Below are positions 1 to 9,808 of a stretch of DNA of 64,000 bases, piece after piece. The stretch is from contig NZ_JAHUWJ010000002.1 of assembly GCF_019219075.1 (NCBI RefSeq), forward strand, positions 248,001-312,000, in the 5' to 3' direction. How positions within the stretch are numbered: position 1 is the first letter of the stretch; every line of letters begins with the position of its first letter. This stretch comes from Chitinophaga sp. sic0106 (GTDB taxonomy: Bacteria > Bacteroidota > Bacteroidia > Chitinophagales > Chitinophagaceae). The notes under the pieces were generated by a model. That model saw nothing but the letters and a program-made list of their open reading frames with translations, was not told the origin of the DNA and did not search any database. The position numbers and the translations under genes were made by a program.

Positions 1-762
1 GATAGCTCCCTGCTGAAACCTACTGCCGGTAAAGATAAACTCATGCGGGACCCCTGCATCATCCAGGGGCCGGATAAATTATTCCATATGGTATGGACGG
101 TGAGCTGGAATGAACGGACTATTGGTTACGCTTCCTCTCCGGACCTGATCCATTGGAGCGCACAGCAAACAGTGCCGGTAATGGAACATGAACCAACAGC
201 CAAGAACTGCTGGGCGCCTGAAATTATGTATGATCCTGGAAGTAAAAAGTATATGATTTACTGGGCTACCACTATACCTGGTCGTTTCCAAGCGGGTGAC
301 ACCAGCGGGGATGATAAGTATAATCACCGGCTGTATTATACGCTCACAAAGGATTTTAAGCAATATTCAAAAGCGGCGTTGCTGTACGATCCGGGATTTA
401 ATTGTATTGATGCCACCATTCAACAGGATGGTCATCAGTGGGTGATGTTTTTTAAGGATGAAACCCGCTATCCGCCTGCTAAAAACCTTCGCGTAGCCTA
501 CAGTAAAAAGCTCACCGGAGGATATGTAATGACAGGATCACCCATTACCGGCAATTACTGGGCGGAAGGACCCACCGCCTTGCATACCAGTAACGGCTGG
601 CTGGTGTATTTTGATAAGTACCGCGACCATAAATACGGCCTCGTAAAAGTAACAGGAGAGGGCCGCCAGGACGAATCCGATAAATTACAGCTGCCTGCCG
701 GCATCCGCCATGGATCTGTCTTTAAAGTAAGTAAAGCCATATTTGACCAACTTCCCCGGTAG
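1..762 (+). CDS. Glycoside hydrolase family 43-like protein, 5' end outside window
   Basis: The reading frame is open from base 1, so the N-terminus lies upstream; the Met at 43 is internal. Visible GH43-type signatures are RDP with its aspartate near residue 17 of the visible part, WAPE, and WAEGP, which carries the likely acid glutamate. The five-bladed beta-propeller GH43 family releases arabinose, xylose or galactose side chains. It is the first visible gene of a pectin degradation locus, so trimming of rhamnogalacturonan or arabinan side chains is the likely job (inference). It ends 68 nt before the GH28 gene, with no terminator hairpin seen between. The exact subfamily and substrate cannot be read from the sequence. 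An annotation as a generic family-43 arabinosidase would be compatible. Confidence 0.85.
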   Translation, partial: DSSLLKPTAGKDKLMRDPCIIQGPDKLFHMVWTVSWNERTIGYASSPDLIHWSAQQTVPVMEHEPTAKNCWAPEIMYDPGSKKYMIYWATTIPGRFQAGDTSGDDKYNHRLYYTLTKDFKQYSKAALLYDPGFNCIDATIQQDGHQWVMFFKDETRYPPAKNLRVAYSKKLTGGYVMTGSPITGNYWAEGPTALHTSNGWLVYFDKYRDHKYGLVKVTGEGRQDESDKLQLPAGIRHGSVFKVSKAIFDQLPR

Positions 763-830
763 TTATACAGGTAGGCACAGGATAGTTTCACAAAATTGAA
801 CTTGTATTTTGATCACCGATAATTACCGTT

Positions 831-2240
831 ATGATGAGATCCGCGTTACTGATACTTTGCTTATTTACCCTTTCCGTGCATGCGCAACAGTTAGACTGGG
901 TGAAAAAGGTGGGTGCCGCCTCCGTTCCAAAAGGCACAACGGTATATTATGCCAATACTTATGGTGCGGTAAATGATACCGTTACCGTTAATACCAAAGC
1001 TATACAGAAAGCTATTGATGCCTGTGCCGCCAAAGGTGGTGGTATTGTGGCATTCAAGCCAGGTACCTATGTAACTGGCTCCATCTTTCTAAAAAATAAT
1101 GTTCGTTTACGTATAGACAAGGGTGTTACCCTGCTGGGCTCCCAGCGTTTTGAGGATTATCCCGAAATCGACACCCGTATTGCCGGCATCGAAATGAGAT
1201 GGCCTGCTGCGATGATCAACCTGCTGAAAGTGAAAAACGCTTCCCTGGAAGGTGAAGGCGTGATCAACGCCCGTGGCCGGTTTTGCTGGGATAAATACTG
1301 GAAAATGCGTAAGGAAGACTACGAACCAAAAGGACTTCGCTGGATTGTAGATTACGACAGTAAGCGCGTACGCACCGTGCTGGTACAGGAATCCGAGGAT
1401 GTCACCCTTTCCAAAGTAACCATCAAAAATGCCGGCTTCTGGACCGTTCACCTGCTGTATTCCACCCGCATCACTGTGGATGGTGTGGTCATCCGCAACA
1501 ACGAAGATGGTACCGGTCCCAGCACCGACGGTATCGATGTGGATTCCTCCACCTGGGTACTGGTGCAGAACTGCGACATCGACTGTAACGACGATGACTT
1601 CTGTTTAAAGGCAGGCCGTGATTATGATGGCCTCCGTGTAAACAGACCTACTGAATATGTAGTCATCCGTAAATGCATTGCCCGCAGGGGCGGCGGCTTG
1701 CTCACCCTCGGCAGCGAAACTTCCGGTGGCATCCGCCATGTACTCGCTACCGACCTGGAAGCAAAAGGTACCACCAACGGTTTTCATATCAAATCAGCTA
1801 CCACCCGTGGTGGTATTGTAGAAGATATCTATTTCACCAACATCACAATGGAGCATGTAACCACGGCCTTCCACTTCACCATGAACTGGAACCCCGCCTA
1901 CAGCTACTCCACCTTACCTGAAGGTTACAACCCGGATTCTATTCCTGTTCATTGGAAAACCATGCTGATGCAGGTAACACCCGATCGTGGTACGCCTCAT
2001 TTCCGCAACGTGCATGTGAGCAACATTAAAGCTACAGATGTACGCCGTATTATCACGGCACAAGGCCTGCCTTCATCACCACTGGAGGATTTCAGCTTCG
2101 ATCAGCTAGACATCAGTGCAGAAAGTAAAGGTACGCTCACACAAGTGCAAAACTGGAATATCACCAATAGTAAACTCAGCGCCGCCGATAAGAAACCTTT
2201 TCAGGTAACCGACTCGAAAAACGTTCAAATCAACGAGTAA
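831..2240 (+). CDS. Polygalacturonase-type glycoside hydrolase, GH28
   Basis: A 469-residue right-handed beta-helix enzyme with a signal peptide ending near HAQQ (residues 17-20). GH28 enzymes hydrolyse alpha-1,4 galacturonic acid linkages in homogalacturonan or rhamnogalacturonan. The classic motifs are recognisable: STDGIDVDS (231-239), NDDDFCLK (253-260) with the catalytic aspartates, a glycine-rich RRGGGLLTLGSE (285-296) in place of the usual GHG stretch, and FHIKSA (318-323) in place of RIK. The loss of GHG and RIK in strict form suggests an exo-acting or rhamnogalacturonan-directed subgroup rather than a fungal-type endo-enzyme (inference). The stop codon overlaps the next start by one base (TAATG), showing translational coupling. 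The upstream TATTTTG at about 811 resembles a -7 element lacking one base. Confidence 0.93.
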   Translation: MMRSALLILCLFTLSVHAQQLDWVKKVGAASVPKGTTVYYANTYGAVNDTVTVNTKAIQKAIDACAAKGGGIVAFKPGTYVTGSIFLKNNVRLRIDKGVTLLGSQRFEDYPEIDTRIAGIEMRWPAAMINLLKVKNASLEGEGVINARGRFCWDKYWKMRKEDYEPKGLRWIVDYDSKRVRTVLVQESEDVTLSKVTIKNAGFWTVHLLYSTRITVDGVVIRNNEDGTGPSTDGIDVDSSTWVLVQNCDIDCNDDDFCLKAGRDYDGLRVNRPTEYVVIRKCIARRGGGLLTLGSETSGGIRHVLATDLEAKGTTNGFHIKSATTRGGIVEDIYFTNITMEHVTTAFHFTMNWNPAYSYSTLPEGYNPDSIPVHWKTMLMQVTPDRGTPHFRNVHVSNIKATDVRRIITAQGLPSSPLEDFSFDQLDISAESKGTLTQVQNWNITNSKLSAADKKPFQVTDSKNVQINE

Positions 2241-4099
2241 TGAAACATCTTTTATGGGGCCTCCTGTTGCTCCCTGTAACGGCAACGGCACAACGAAATA
2301 TGGAATACCTCAACAGAGGTGTGGTAGCTATTGCAGCACCGGAAGGAGGGAACTTCATTAGCTGGCGCTCACTGGTAACCGATCCGGATAACGCTGCCTT
2401 CAACGTATACCGGGGCAACGTAAAAATCAATAACCAACCAGTAAAAGCCGTTACCTGGCTGTTGGATAAAGCCGCCGACACAGCCGCTACCCTCCGCTAC
2501 CAGGTGAAAATGGTGGTGAATGGTAAAGAAAAAGAAAGCAGCGAAGTCTTTACAAAAAATACCGGTAGTAAGCCATATTTATCTATACCACTGCAACTCC
2601 CCGAAGGCTATTCCGCTAACGACGGTTCCGTAGGTGATGTAGACGGAGATGGTGCGTACGATATCATCCTCCATGCCACCGGTAAAGCACATGATAACTC
2701 TCATGCAGGTCTGACAGATCCACCGGTGTTCCAGGCCTATAAAATGGATGGAACGCTGCTGTGGACCATCAACCTCGGTAAAAATATCCGCGAAGGTGCC
2801 CACTATACACAGTTCCTGGTATATGACCTCGATGGCGACGGTCGCGTGGAAGTAGTGATGAAAACGGCCGACGGCTCCATGGACGCACTCGGCAATGTAA
2901 TAGGCGACAGCACGAAAGACTATCGTAACGCAAACGGATATATTTTAGCCGGCCCCGAATACCTCACCGTATTCGACGGCAAAACGGGTAAGGCCATGGC
3001 CACTACCGATTATATCCCTGCACGCCACCCATCGTCACTCACACCTACCACAGAAGAGCTCAAAGCTATCTGGGGCGATGGTTACGGTAACCGCATGGAC
3101 CGCTTCCTCGGCTGTATAGCCTACCTCGATGGTAAGCACCCCAGCATTGTGATGACACGCGGTTATTACACCCGCACCGTACTCGCAGCCTGGGATTATA
3201 AAGCCGGTAAAATCTCCCACCGCTGGACATTCGACAGCGATGAGCCAGGAGGCAAAAACCGCAAGTACAGAGGGCAGGGCAACCATAACCTCACCGTTAC
3301 TGATGTAGATAATGACGGCAAAGACGAAATTGTATACGGCGCCATGGTCATCGACGATAACGGCCAGGGGCTTTATTCCACCGGCCTCGGTCACGGTGAT
3401 GCACTGCATGTAACTGACCTGGACCCGGAACATCCCGGCCTCGAAATATTCGATATTCAGGAACGCTTTGATGATGCCGGCGCCAGCTTCCGCGATGCCC
3501 GCACCGGAGAAATCCTCTGGAAAAAAGCTTCTGTAAAAGCCGGTGATGATGGTGAAGGCCCCGGCCGCGGACTCGCGCTGGACATAGATCCCCGCTACCC
3601 AGGTTCTGAATGCTGGGTGGCAGGTGCCGGTATCAGAGGACTCTTCGACGCCAAAGGAAATGTGATCTCCGAAAAAGTGCCCCCTTCCTGCAACATGGGT
3701 ATTTACTGGGATGGAGATGTACTGAGTGAGCTGCTCAATGGTACTACAATCGATAAATGGGACTACGCCAACACCAAAGCTAACCGACTGCTGGATGCAC
3801 GGGAGTACGGCTGTGTAAGTAACAATGGTACTAAATCGAACCCGGTACTGTCCGCCGATCTGTTTGGCGACTGGCGCGAAGAAGTGATCTACCGCACCGC
3901 AGATAACAAAGAGCTGCGCATTTTTTCCACCACCATACCCACTGACGTGAAATTGTATACGCTCATGCAGGACCCGCAGTACCGCCTGAGCATTGTTTGG
4001 CAGAACGTGGGCTACAACCAGCCGCCACACACCGGCTATCACCTGGGACAAGGCATGAAAGCGCCTGCGAAGCCTAACATCAAAATCGTAAAACCATGA
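2240..4099 (+). CDS. Rhamnogalacturonan lyase, PL11 family
   Basis: A 619-residue secreted protein with signal peptide (cleavage near TATAQ, residue 17). It matches the PL11 rhamnogalacturonan lyases (Bacillus YesW/YesX type), which cleave the Rha-GalUA backbone of rhamnogalacturonan I by beta-elimination and leave unsaturated ends. The N-terminal beta-sandwich (GGNFISWRSL, then FNVYRG) is followed by an eight-bladed propeller with repeated calcium-binding loops of the D-x-D-G-D-G type (DVDGDGAYD, DLDGDGRVE, DVDNDGKDE). Length fits the family. It starts within the GH28 stop codon and overlaps the CE12 gene by 4 nt. Its unsaturated products are the substrate expected for the GH105 enzyme two genes downstream. 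Confidence 0.95.
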   Translation: MKHLLWGLLLLPVTATAQRNMEYLNRGVVAIAAPEGGNFISWRSLVTDPDNAAFNVYRGNVKINNQPVKAVTWLLDKAADTAATLRYQVKMVVNGKEKESSEVFTKNTGSKPYLSIPLQLPEGYSANDGSVGDVDGDGAYDIILHATGKAHDNSHAGLTDPPVFQAYKMDGTLLWTINLGKNIREGAHYTQFLVYDLDGDGRVEVVMKTADGSMDALGNVIGDSTKDYRNANGYILAGPEYLTVFDGKTGKAMATTDYIPARHPSSLTPTTEELKAIWGDGYGNRMDRFLGCIAYLDGKHPSIVMTRGYYTRTVLAAWDYKAGKISHRWTFDSDEPGGKNRKYRGQGNHNLTVTDVDNDGKDEIVYGAMVIDDNGQGLYSTGLGHGDALHVTDLDPEHPGLEIFDIQERFDDAGASFRDARTGEILWKKASVKAGDDGEGPGRGLALDIDPRYPGSECWVAGAGIRGLFDAKGNVISEKVPPSCNMGIYWDGDVLSELLNGTTIDKWDYANTKANRLLDAREYGCVSNNGTKSNPVLSADLFGDWREEVIYRTADNKELRIFSTTIPTDVKLYTLMQDPQYRLSIVWQNVGYNQPPHTGYHLGQGMKAPAKPNIKIVKP

Positions 4100-4869
4100 A
4101 GACATTAAAATATCTGAGCCTGGCTGCCATGTGCCTGATCATGAGCGCTTTTGTGCAGGTGAATAAGCCAGTGTTGTACATTATCGGTGATAGCACCGTG
4201 AAAAACGGCGATGGTAAAGGTACCACCGGTCAATGGGGCTGGGGTACGCTGATAGGTAGTTTTTTTGATACTGCTAAAATAGACGTGCAGAATCATGCGA
4301 TCGGTGGCCGCAGTAGTCGCACCTTCCTCACAGAGGGCCGCTGGGAAAGAATTCTGGCAGATCTCAAACCGGGTGACTACGTGATCATGCAGTTCGGACA
4401 TAATGATGCCGGCCCGCTGGACGATACGAGCAGGGCAAGAGGCACCATCCGCGGCATAGGAGAGGAGTCGAAAGAAATTTACAATCCTATCCGCAAGCAG
4501 CAGGAAGTAGTGCATACTTATGGTTGGTACATGCGCAAATATGTGGCGGAAGCCAAAGCAAAAGGCGCCATCGCCATCATCTGCTCACCGGTGCCGCGCG
4601 ACAACTGGAACGGCGACAAAGCCAAGCGTGGTAATGCCGACTATGGCATGTGGGCGCATCAAACAGCCGATACCACCGGCGCATTCTTCATTGACCTGAA
4701 TAATATTATTGCTGATAAATACGATGTGCTGGGCAAAGAAAAAGTAGCCCCGCTGTTTAAAGGAGACCATACCCACACCGGTAAAGAGGGCGCGGAACTC
4801 AACGCAGCCTCCGTGGTAGAAGGACTGAAACAAATACCTGGATGTACGCTTAATAGTTACCTGAGATGA
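4096..4869 (+). CDS. Rhamnogalacturonan acetylesterase, CE12-type SGNH hydrolase
   Basis: A 257-residue exported SGNH esterase. The blocks are clear: GDST with nucleophile Ser33 (31-34), the conserved glycine in HAIGGRSSRTF (68-78), GHND (101-104), and the C-terminal DHTH with Asp224 and His227. This arrangement matches CE12 rhamnogalacturonan acetylesterases, which remove acetyl groups from galacturonate so that lyases and hydrolases can reach the backbone. The N-terminal hydrophobic stretch (1-21) is a signal sequence. It overlaps both neighbours by 4 nt (ATGA-type junctions), so it is translated with PL11 and GH105. Confidence 0.92.
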   Translation: MKTLKYLSLAAMCLIMSAFVQVNKPVLYIIGDSTVKNGDGKGTTGQWGWGTLIGSFFDTAKIDVQNHAIGGRSSRTFLTEGRWERILADLKPGDYVIMQFGHNDAGPLDDTSRARGTIRGIGEESKEIYNPIRKQQEVVHTYGWYMRKYVAEAKAKGAIAIICSPVPRDNWNGDKAKRGNADYGMWAHQTADTTGAFFIDLNNIIADKYDVLGKEKVAPLFKGDHTHTGKEGAELNAASVVEGLKQIPGCTLNSYLR

Positions 4870-5990
4870 AAAAGATACTGATAGCATTAACGATGATCGG
4901 AACCCTGCAGGCAAATGCCCAGCAGGTGCCCAACAAAAAGGAAACACTGAAAGCGCTGGAACTCACCAACCAGTACTTCATGGATAAATATGCTGATCCC
5001 GGCAAGCCGACTTTCGTGAAAAAGGAACGCCCTTCGAACCTCTGGACAAGAGCCGTATACTACGAAGGACTCATGGCCCTGTACAGTATCGATAAAAAGC
5101 CCGCTTATAAAAAGTATGCGCTGGACTGGGGAAAGAGTCACAACTGGGGCCTCTGGGGAGGACCTACGGTGCGCAACGCGGACAACATCTGCGCCGGTCA
5201 AACCTATATCGACCTGTATAGAATCGATAAAGACCCGCAATATATCAGGGAAGTAAAGGCCGCCATCGACAATATGAAGAGCACCGACAAAGTGGACGAC
5301 TGGTGGTGGATAGATGCGCTTCAGATGGCAATGCCGGTATTTGTGAAGCTGGGCGTGGATAATAAGGATAACAGCTACTTCGATTTTATGTACCGGATGT
5401 ACAGCTATACCAAACATCAGCATGGTACAAACGGGTTATATAATCCGGCGGATAAGTTGTGGTGGAGAGATAAGGATTTTGTGCCGCCGTATACTTCCGC
5501 AGGTGGTAAACAGTGTTATTGGAGCAGGGGCAATGGCTGGGTGGTAGCTGCCCTGGTACGTACCCTGGAGGAGCTGCCGAAAACCGATCCTCACTATGCA
5601 GAATACCTGCAGGATTATAAAGATATGCTGGCAGCATTGCTGCCGATTCAGCGCGCAGACGGCTATTGGAATGTGAGTTTGGCTGACACTACAGAATACC
5701 CTGGCCAGGAACTCACCGGTACTTCCCTGTTTGTATACGGTATGGCCTGGGGTATCAACAAAGGCATCATCGACCGGAAGGTGTACCTGCCGGTGCTGAG
5801 CAAAGCCTGGAATGCGATGCTGAAAGATTGTGTGCACCCTAACGGGGCACTGGGCTGGGTACAGAGCACAGGTAAAGAGCCAAAGGACGGCCAGCCGGTG
5901 AGCTACGATAAAATCCCTGATTTTGAGGATTATGGACTGGGATGCTTCCTGCTGGCAGGGTCAGAGGTGTATCAGTTACGGAAAAAGTAA
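4866..5990 (+). CDS. Unsaturated rhamnogalacturonyl hydrolase, GH105
   Basis: A 374-residue (alpha/alpha)6-barrel enzyme with a signal peptide (1-19). GH105 enzymes (YteR/YesR type) remove the unsaturated uronic acid that pectin lyases leave at the non-reducing end. WWWID (146-150) carries an aspartate well placed to be the catalytic acid, by analogy with YteR. Aromatic barrel motifs such as NWGLWGG and YWSRGNGW are also present. The signal peptide suggests periplasmic action on imported oligosaccharides (inference). It is the last gene of the overlapping run 831-5990 and is followed by a long hairpin-rich spacer before susC. Confidence 0.93.
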   Translation: MKKILIALTMIGTLQANAQQVPNKKETLKALELTNQYFMDKYADPGKPTFVKKERPSNLWTRAVYYEGLMALYSIDKKPAYKKYALDWGKSHNWGLWGGPTVRNADNICAGQTYIDLYRIDKDPQYIREVKAAIDNMKSTDKVDDWWWIDALQMAMPVFVKLGVDNKDNSYFDFMYRMYSYTKHQHGTNGLYNPADKLWWRDKDFVPPYTSAGGKQCYWSRGNGWVVAALVRTLEELPKTDPHYAEYLQDYKDMLAALLPIQRADGYWNVSLADTTEYPGQELTGTSLFVYGMAWGINKGIIDRKVYLPVLSKAWNAMLKDCVHPNGALGWVQSTGKEPKDGQPVSYDKIPDFEDYGLGCFLLAGSEVYQLRKK

Positions 5991-6188
5991 TTGCCCGAAA
6001 GCCTGAAAGCCGGCTGTCGAGCGTTCACAAGGGAGAGGCGCCACCGGGCGCCGCTCCCGGATTAAACGGAGAAAGCCAGTTGTCGAACTTTCACCGCACC
6101 ACCGGCGCCTCCCGTCCCGGATTAAATCTGGCCGAAGGCCTGATTTAATCCGGGGTCACAAAATAATTAAAAAGAGGTCCACCTCTTT
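5991..6188 (+). repeat. Tandem duplication ending in palindrome, hairpin-rich spacer
   Basis: This is the first part of the 567-nt gap between GH105 and susC. Two imperfect copies of a 60-66 bp unit lie at 6005-6070 and 6071-6130. Both start with GAAAGCC, share TGTCGA, and end with CCCGGATTAAA. The second copy runs into a strong palindrome: CCCGGATTAAATC pairs with GATTTAATCCGGG around an inner GGCC-GAA-GGCC (about 6116-6154). On the minus strand the tip reads as a C-UUCG-G tetraloop. A further perfect hairpin AAAGAGGT/ACCTCTTT lies at 6171-6188. No coding sense was recognised here. It may act in transcription attenuation or 3'-end protection of the enzyme operon mRNA. Confidence 0.6.
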
Positions 6189-6229
6189 CAAGATACCGTT
6201 TTGAGTAGATGCGGTGTATTTTTGCCCAT

Positions 6230-6262
6230 TCCCTCGCTGGTTTTCCGGCGAGGGATTTTTCA
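6230..6262 (+). terminator. Rho-independent terminator upstream of susC
   Basis: An 11-bp stem (TCCCTCGCTGG with CCGGCGAGGGA, one T-G wobble) with a TTTT loop is followed by ATTTTT. It would end transcripts from the GH105 side about 240 nt after the stop codon, separating the enzyme operon from the susC unit. The rest of the gap (6263-6557) shows no gene and no clear TAnnTTTG promoter. The susC promoter must lie there but was not recognised. Confidence 0.7.
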
Positions 6263-6557
6263 TGCCCATTTACGTCAAAATGACCCTTTTGGGAACGATT
6301 GCGTAAATAAATAGGGTCAAACAGTTGGCGATTAGAAAATTAGACAGTAAACTTGTTACCAGAGCTATGGATCTGACCGACTAACAGGCTATCAGCTTTT
6401 CATTGGACACGTTAATGAAACTTAATCAAAAGAATGCTTCCTGACCTATAGACACCAACAATATATAGCACGTTATACAGCTGAAAAGCTGATTCTATCA
6501 ACCTAAATTTCATTCGAAAGGAGTTCTTCACCGGACATTAAATCATTTTTTCCACTT

Positions 6558-9500
6558 ATGAAAAGAATTCTTCTCCTTGTTGCCATTATATGTGGCAGTA
6601 TGGCTGGCTTTGCCCAATCCCGTCAGGTAAAGGGAACTGTCACCAACAAAGAAGCAGGCGATCCCCTACCGGGAGTAACTGTTCGCCTTCGCAACACTTC
6701 AACAGGGGTTAATACAGATGTTAACGGCCGCTTCACGATCACTTTACCAAATGACAATGCAGCGGAATTGCAGTTTACCTACATAGGCTATCAGTCTAAA
6801 GTATTGCCTGTAAAACCTGGTCAAACCCTCAATGTTTCATTGGATCAAACCAATGCCAACATGAATGAAGTGGTGGTGGTAGGTTATGGAACCATGTCCC
6901 GCAGGGAATTTACGGGTTCCGTATCCAGCATCAATGCTACCAAAGAGTTAAAAGACATTCCGGCCAACACCGTGGCGGAAGCACTGGCAGGCCGCCTCGC
7001 CGGTGTGCAGGTAACCACTACGGAAGGTCGCCCTGGCGCAGAAATCCTCATCCGCGTACGTGGCGGCGGTTCCATCACACAGGATAACTCTCCGCTCTAC
7101 ATTGTAGACGGTATCCAGGTAGAAAATGCCCTCTCCTTGCTCTCTCCACAGGAAATCCAAAGCATCGATGTATTGAAAGATGCCGCTTCCACAGCCATCT
7201 ACGGTGCACGCGGTGCAAACGGTGTGGTCATCATCACCACCAAAGGCGGTAAGGAAATGAAAACGAAGGTTAGTTATGATGGTTATGCCGGTACGCGCAG
7301 CATCGTCAACAAACTGCCCGTACTTAAACCTTATGACTATGTAAAGTATCAGTACAAAGTATATAACTACAATACAGATGAAGCTACGGCCAATGGTTTC
7401 CGTGATAAATACGGCCGCTGGGAAGACCTGGAATTATACAAAAATATGCCGTTTACCGATTGGCAGGATGAAGTGTTTGGTCGGGATGCAAAAAACCTGA
7501 CGAACGTAGTAACCGTTAGCGGCGGTTCTAAAACCACCAGCTTTAATCTCACCCTGAATAACCTGAAAGACGACGGTATAATGCTCGAATCAGGTTATCG
7601 CCGCAATATGCTGTCATTCCGATTTGACCACCAGGCCTCCGACAGGCTGAAAGTGGGTCTCACGGCACGTTACGGCCGTCAGCGTGTAGACGGTGTAGGT
7701 ACCTCCAATACAGGTTCCCAGGGTACCAACCGTTTACGTAACTCCGTTCGTTACAAACCATTTATAGGTACAGGTCAGGAAGATGTGGTGGATGTATTCG
7801 ATCCGGAATATGCCAACCTCACCAACCTCACCAGCCCGGTATTACTGGCACACAACGAACTGAAATATGATTACCGCAATGACGGTAACTTCAGCGGCTA
7901 CTTCAGTTATGACCTCACCAAAGACCTGACCTTCAAGTCAGTGGCAGGTATCACTGCCAACAATGGCCGTGCAAATACCTACAATGGTGAAGTGACCAGT
8001 GTTGCCCGTAGCAACGCAGGTTTGGCCGTAGTTAATATTACTACCGGTGAAACTACCACCCTCACTAATTCCAACACGCTGAACTATAAACACACCTTCG
8101 CCAGAAAGCATAATGTAAACGTGCTGCTTGGTCAGGAGTTATATCAAACAAAAGCCACTACTTTTAACTCCACCGTTAAATTTATGCCGGTGGACCTCAC
8201 GCCGGAACAGGCTTTTGCAGGTATCGATAAAGCAACGCCGCCTTCCGGATATATCCAGGACCCTGCCTCCACCAGTGAATCGCAGGCCCGCCTGATCTCC
8301 TTCTTCGGCAGAGTAAACTACTCCTACGATAGCAGATACATGCTCACCTTAACCGGTCGTTATGATGGTTCTTCCAAATTCAACTACGACAATGGTTTTG
8401 CCTTCTTCCCATCCGCAGCAATCGCCTGGCGTGTGGCAGAGGAAAACTGGTTTAAAGAAGCAAATATCAGTTGGTTGTCAGATCTGAAATTCCGCGCCAG
8501 CTTAGGTACTTCCGGTAACAACCGTATTGCCAATGACCTGTTCCGCACAGTGTTTGATCCTAAAACTGCCAGCTACGCTTTTGAAGAAGCGGTAACACCA
8601 GGCCTGGCGCCGGTAGCACTCGCCAACCCACGTCTCAAATGGGAAACAACGGTTGCCCGTAACCTCGGTTTGGATGTGAGCTTCCTGGATAACAGAATCA
8701 ACGCAACCCTTGACTTATATAACAACAATACCCGCGACCTCCTGCTGGCTGTACAGATTCCGCAAACTACCGGTTATGCCACACAGATGCAGAACGTAGG
8801 TAAAACTAAAAATACCGGTGTGGAATTACAGGTGAATGCTTCCCTTTTTGCTAAGAGGAAATTCAACTGGAATGTAAGCTTCAACATCGCACATAATAAA
8901 AATACCATCGTTAGCTTAGGTACTGATCCAAGTGGCAAACCGCTGAACTCTTACTTCGCACAATCCGGATGGGTAAACAGTTTGAACGATTTCCTCGTAC
9001 AGGTAGGCTCACCTATTGGTCAGTTCTATGGTTACGTAACGGATGGCTACTACAGTGTGGATGATTTTGATTACAACGCATCTACCCAGAAGTATACCCT
9101 GAAATCAGATGTGCCTAACGCCGGCGCAGTAGCCTTAGGCAACAGAGATCCTCAGCCGGGTGACCTGAAGCTGAAAAAACTCACCGACGATAAAAACATG
9201 ATTATCGGTGCCAACGACAGAACGGTATTGGGCAATGCACAACCTAAATTCTTTGGTGGTATCAATAACCAGTTTACCTGGAATGGCTTTGATATGAGCA
9301 TCTTCCTGAACTTCTCCTACGGTAACAAAGTGTACAATGCCAACAGAATGGAGTTTACCACGCAGTACCTTTATAAAGACAATAACCTGCTGGAGATCAT
9401 GAAAGATCAGTGGAAATGGTATGACGACAATGGCATGAAAGTAACAGATCCTGAAGCGCTGAAAGCATTGAATAAAGATACCAAGTACTGGTCCGCACCA

Positions 9501-9788
9501 GGTGGTAACTACTTCCTGCATTCATTTGCCATTGAAGACGGTTCTTTCCTCCGTATCAGCAACCTCACACTGGGTTACTCCGTGCCGGATAAACTGCTGA
9601 AACGTACGAATGTATTCTCTCGTTTCCGTGTATACGCTACCGTTAATAACCTGTATACTTTCACCAAGTACAGTGGGTTTGATCCGGAGGCTAATACCCG
9701 TCGCAATAATCCGCTGACACCGTCTGTTGATTACTCTGCGTATCCACGTAGCCGTTTCATCCTGGCTGGTATTAATGCTTCTTTCTAA
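6558..9788 (+). CDS. SusC/RagA-family TonB-linked outer membrane transporter
   Basis: 1076 residues, a standard SusC length. In order: signal peptide (about 1-20), a carboxypeptidase-D regulatory-like beta-sandwich (about 23-105) with the DPLPGVTV motif, a VVVVGYGT segment just before the plug, the plug domain with SPLYIVDGI and the signature TAIYGARGANGVV, then the 22-strand barrel ending in an aromatic C-terminus (ASF). It forms a lidded pedal-bin transporter with the SusD protein encoded 20 nt downstream and would import pectin oligosaccharides across the outer membrane using TonB. No STN domain is present, so it is not expected to signal to an anti-sigma factor, unlike the second SusC at 28117. 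The substrate is inferred only from the enzyme neighbours. Confidence 0.96.
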   Translation: MKRILLLVAIICGSMAGFAQSRQVKGTVTNKEAGDPLPGVTVRLRNTSTGVNTDVNGRFTITLPNDNAAELQFTYIGYQSKVLPVKPGQTLNVSLDQTNANMNEVVVVGYGTMSRREFTGSVSSINATKELKDIPANTVAEALAGRLAGVQVTTTEGRPGAEILIRVRGGGSITQDNSPLYIVDGIQVENALSLLSPQEIQSIDVLKDAASTAIYGARGANGVVIITTKGGKEMKTKVSYDGYAGTRSIVNKLPVLKPYDYVKYQYKVYNYNTDEATANGFRDKYGRWEDLELYKNMPFTDWQDEVFGRDAKNLTNVVTVSGGSKTTSFNLTLNNLKDDGIMLESGYRRNMLSFRFDHQASDRLKVGLTARYGRQRVDGVGTSNTGSQGTNRLRNSVRYKPFIGTGQEDVVDVFDPEYANLTNLTSPVLLAHNELKYDYRNDGNFSGYFSYDLTKDLTFKSVAGITANNGRANTYNGEVTSVARSNAGLAVVNITTGETTTLTNSNTLNYKHTFARKHNVNVLLGQELYQTKATTFNSTVKFMPVDLTPEQAFAGIDKATPPSGYIQDPASTSESQARLISFFGRVNYSYDSRYMLTLTGRYDGSSKFNYDNGFAFFPSAAIAWRVAEENWFKEANISWLSDLKFRASLGTSGNNRIANDLFRTVFDPKTASYAFEEAVTPGLAPVALANPRLKWETTVARNLGLDVSFLDNRINATLDLYNNNTRDLLLAVQIPQTTGYATQMQNVGKTKNTGVELQVNASLFAKRKFNWNVSFNIAHNKNTIVSLGTDPSGKPLNSYFAQSGWVNSLNDFLVQVGSPIGQFYGYVTDGYYSVDDFDYNASTQKYTLKSDVPNAGAVALGNRDPQPGDLKLKKLTDDKNMIIGANDRTVLGNAQPKFFGGINNQFTWNGFDMSIFLNFSYGNKVYNANRMEFTTQYLYKDNNLLEIMKDQWKWYDDNGMKVTDPEALKALNKDTKYWSAPGGNYFLHSFAIEDGSFLRISNLTLGYSVPDKLLKRTNVFSRFRVYATVNNLYTFTKYSGFDPEANTRRNNPLTPSVDYSAYPRSRFILAGINASF

Positions 9789-9808
9789 GAATTTAATTGT
9801 GACTCATT

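Noticed and set aside
3035..4105. Minus-strand open frame of 356 codons
   Set aside because: Complete shadow of the PL11 lyase gene, which has clear family motifs.
5942..6148. Small open frame of 68 codons after GH105
   Set aside because: It overlaps the GH105 end and the duplicated palindromic spacer, and its start lies inside the GH105 gene.
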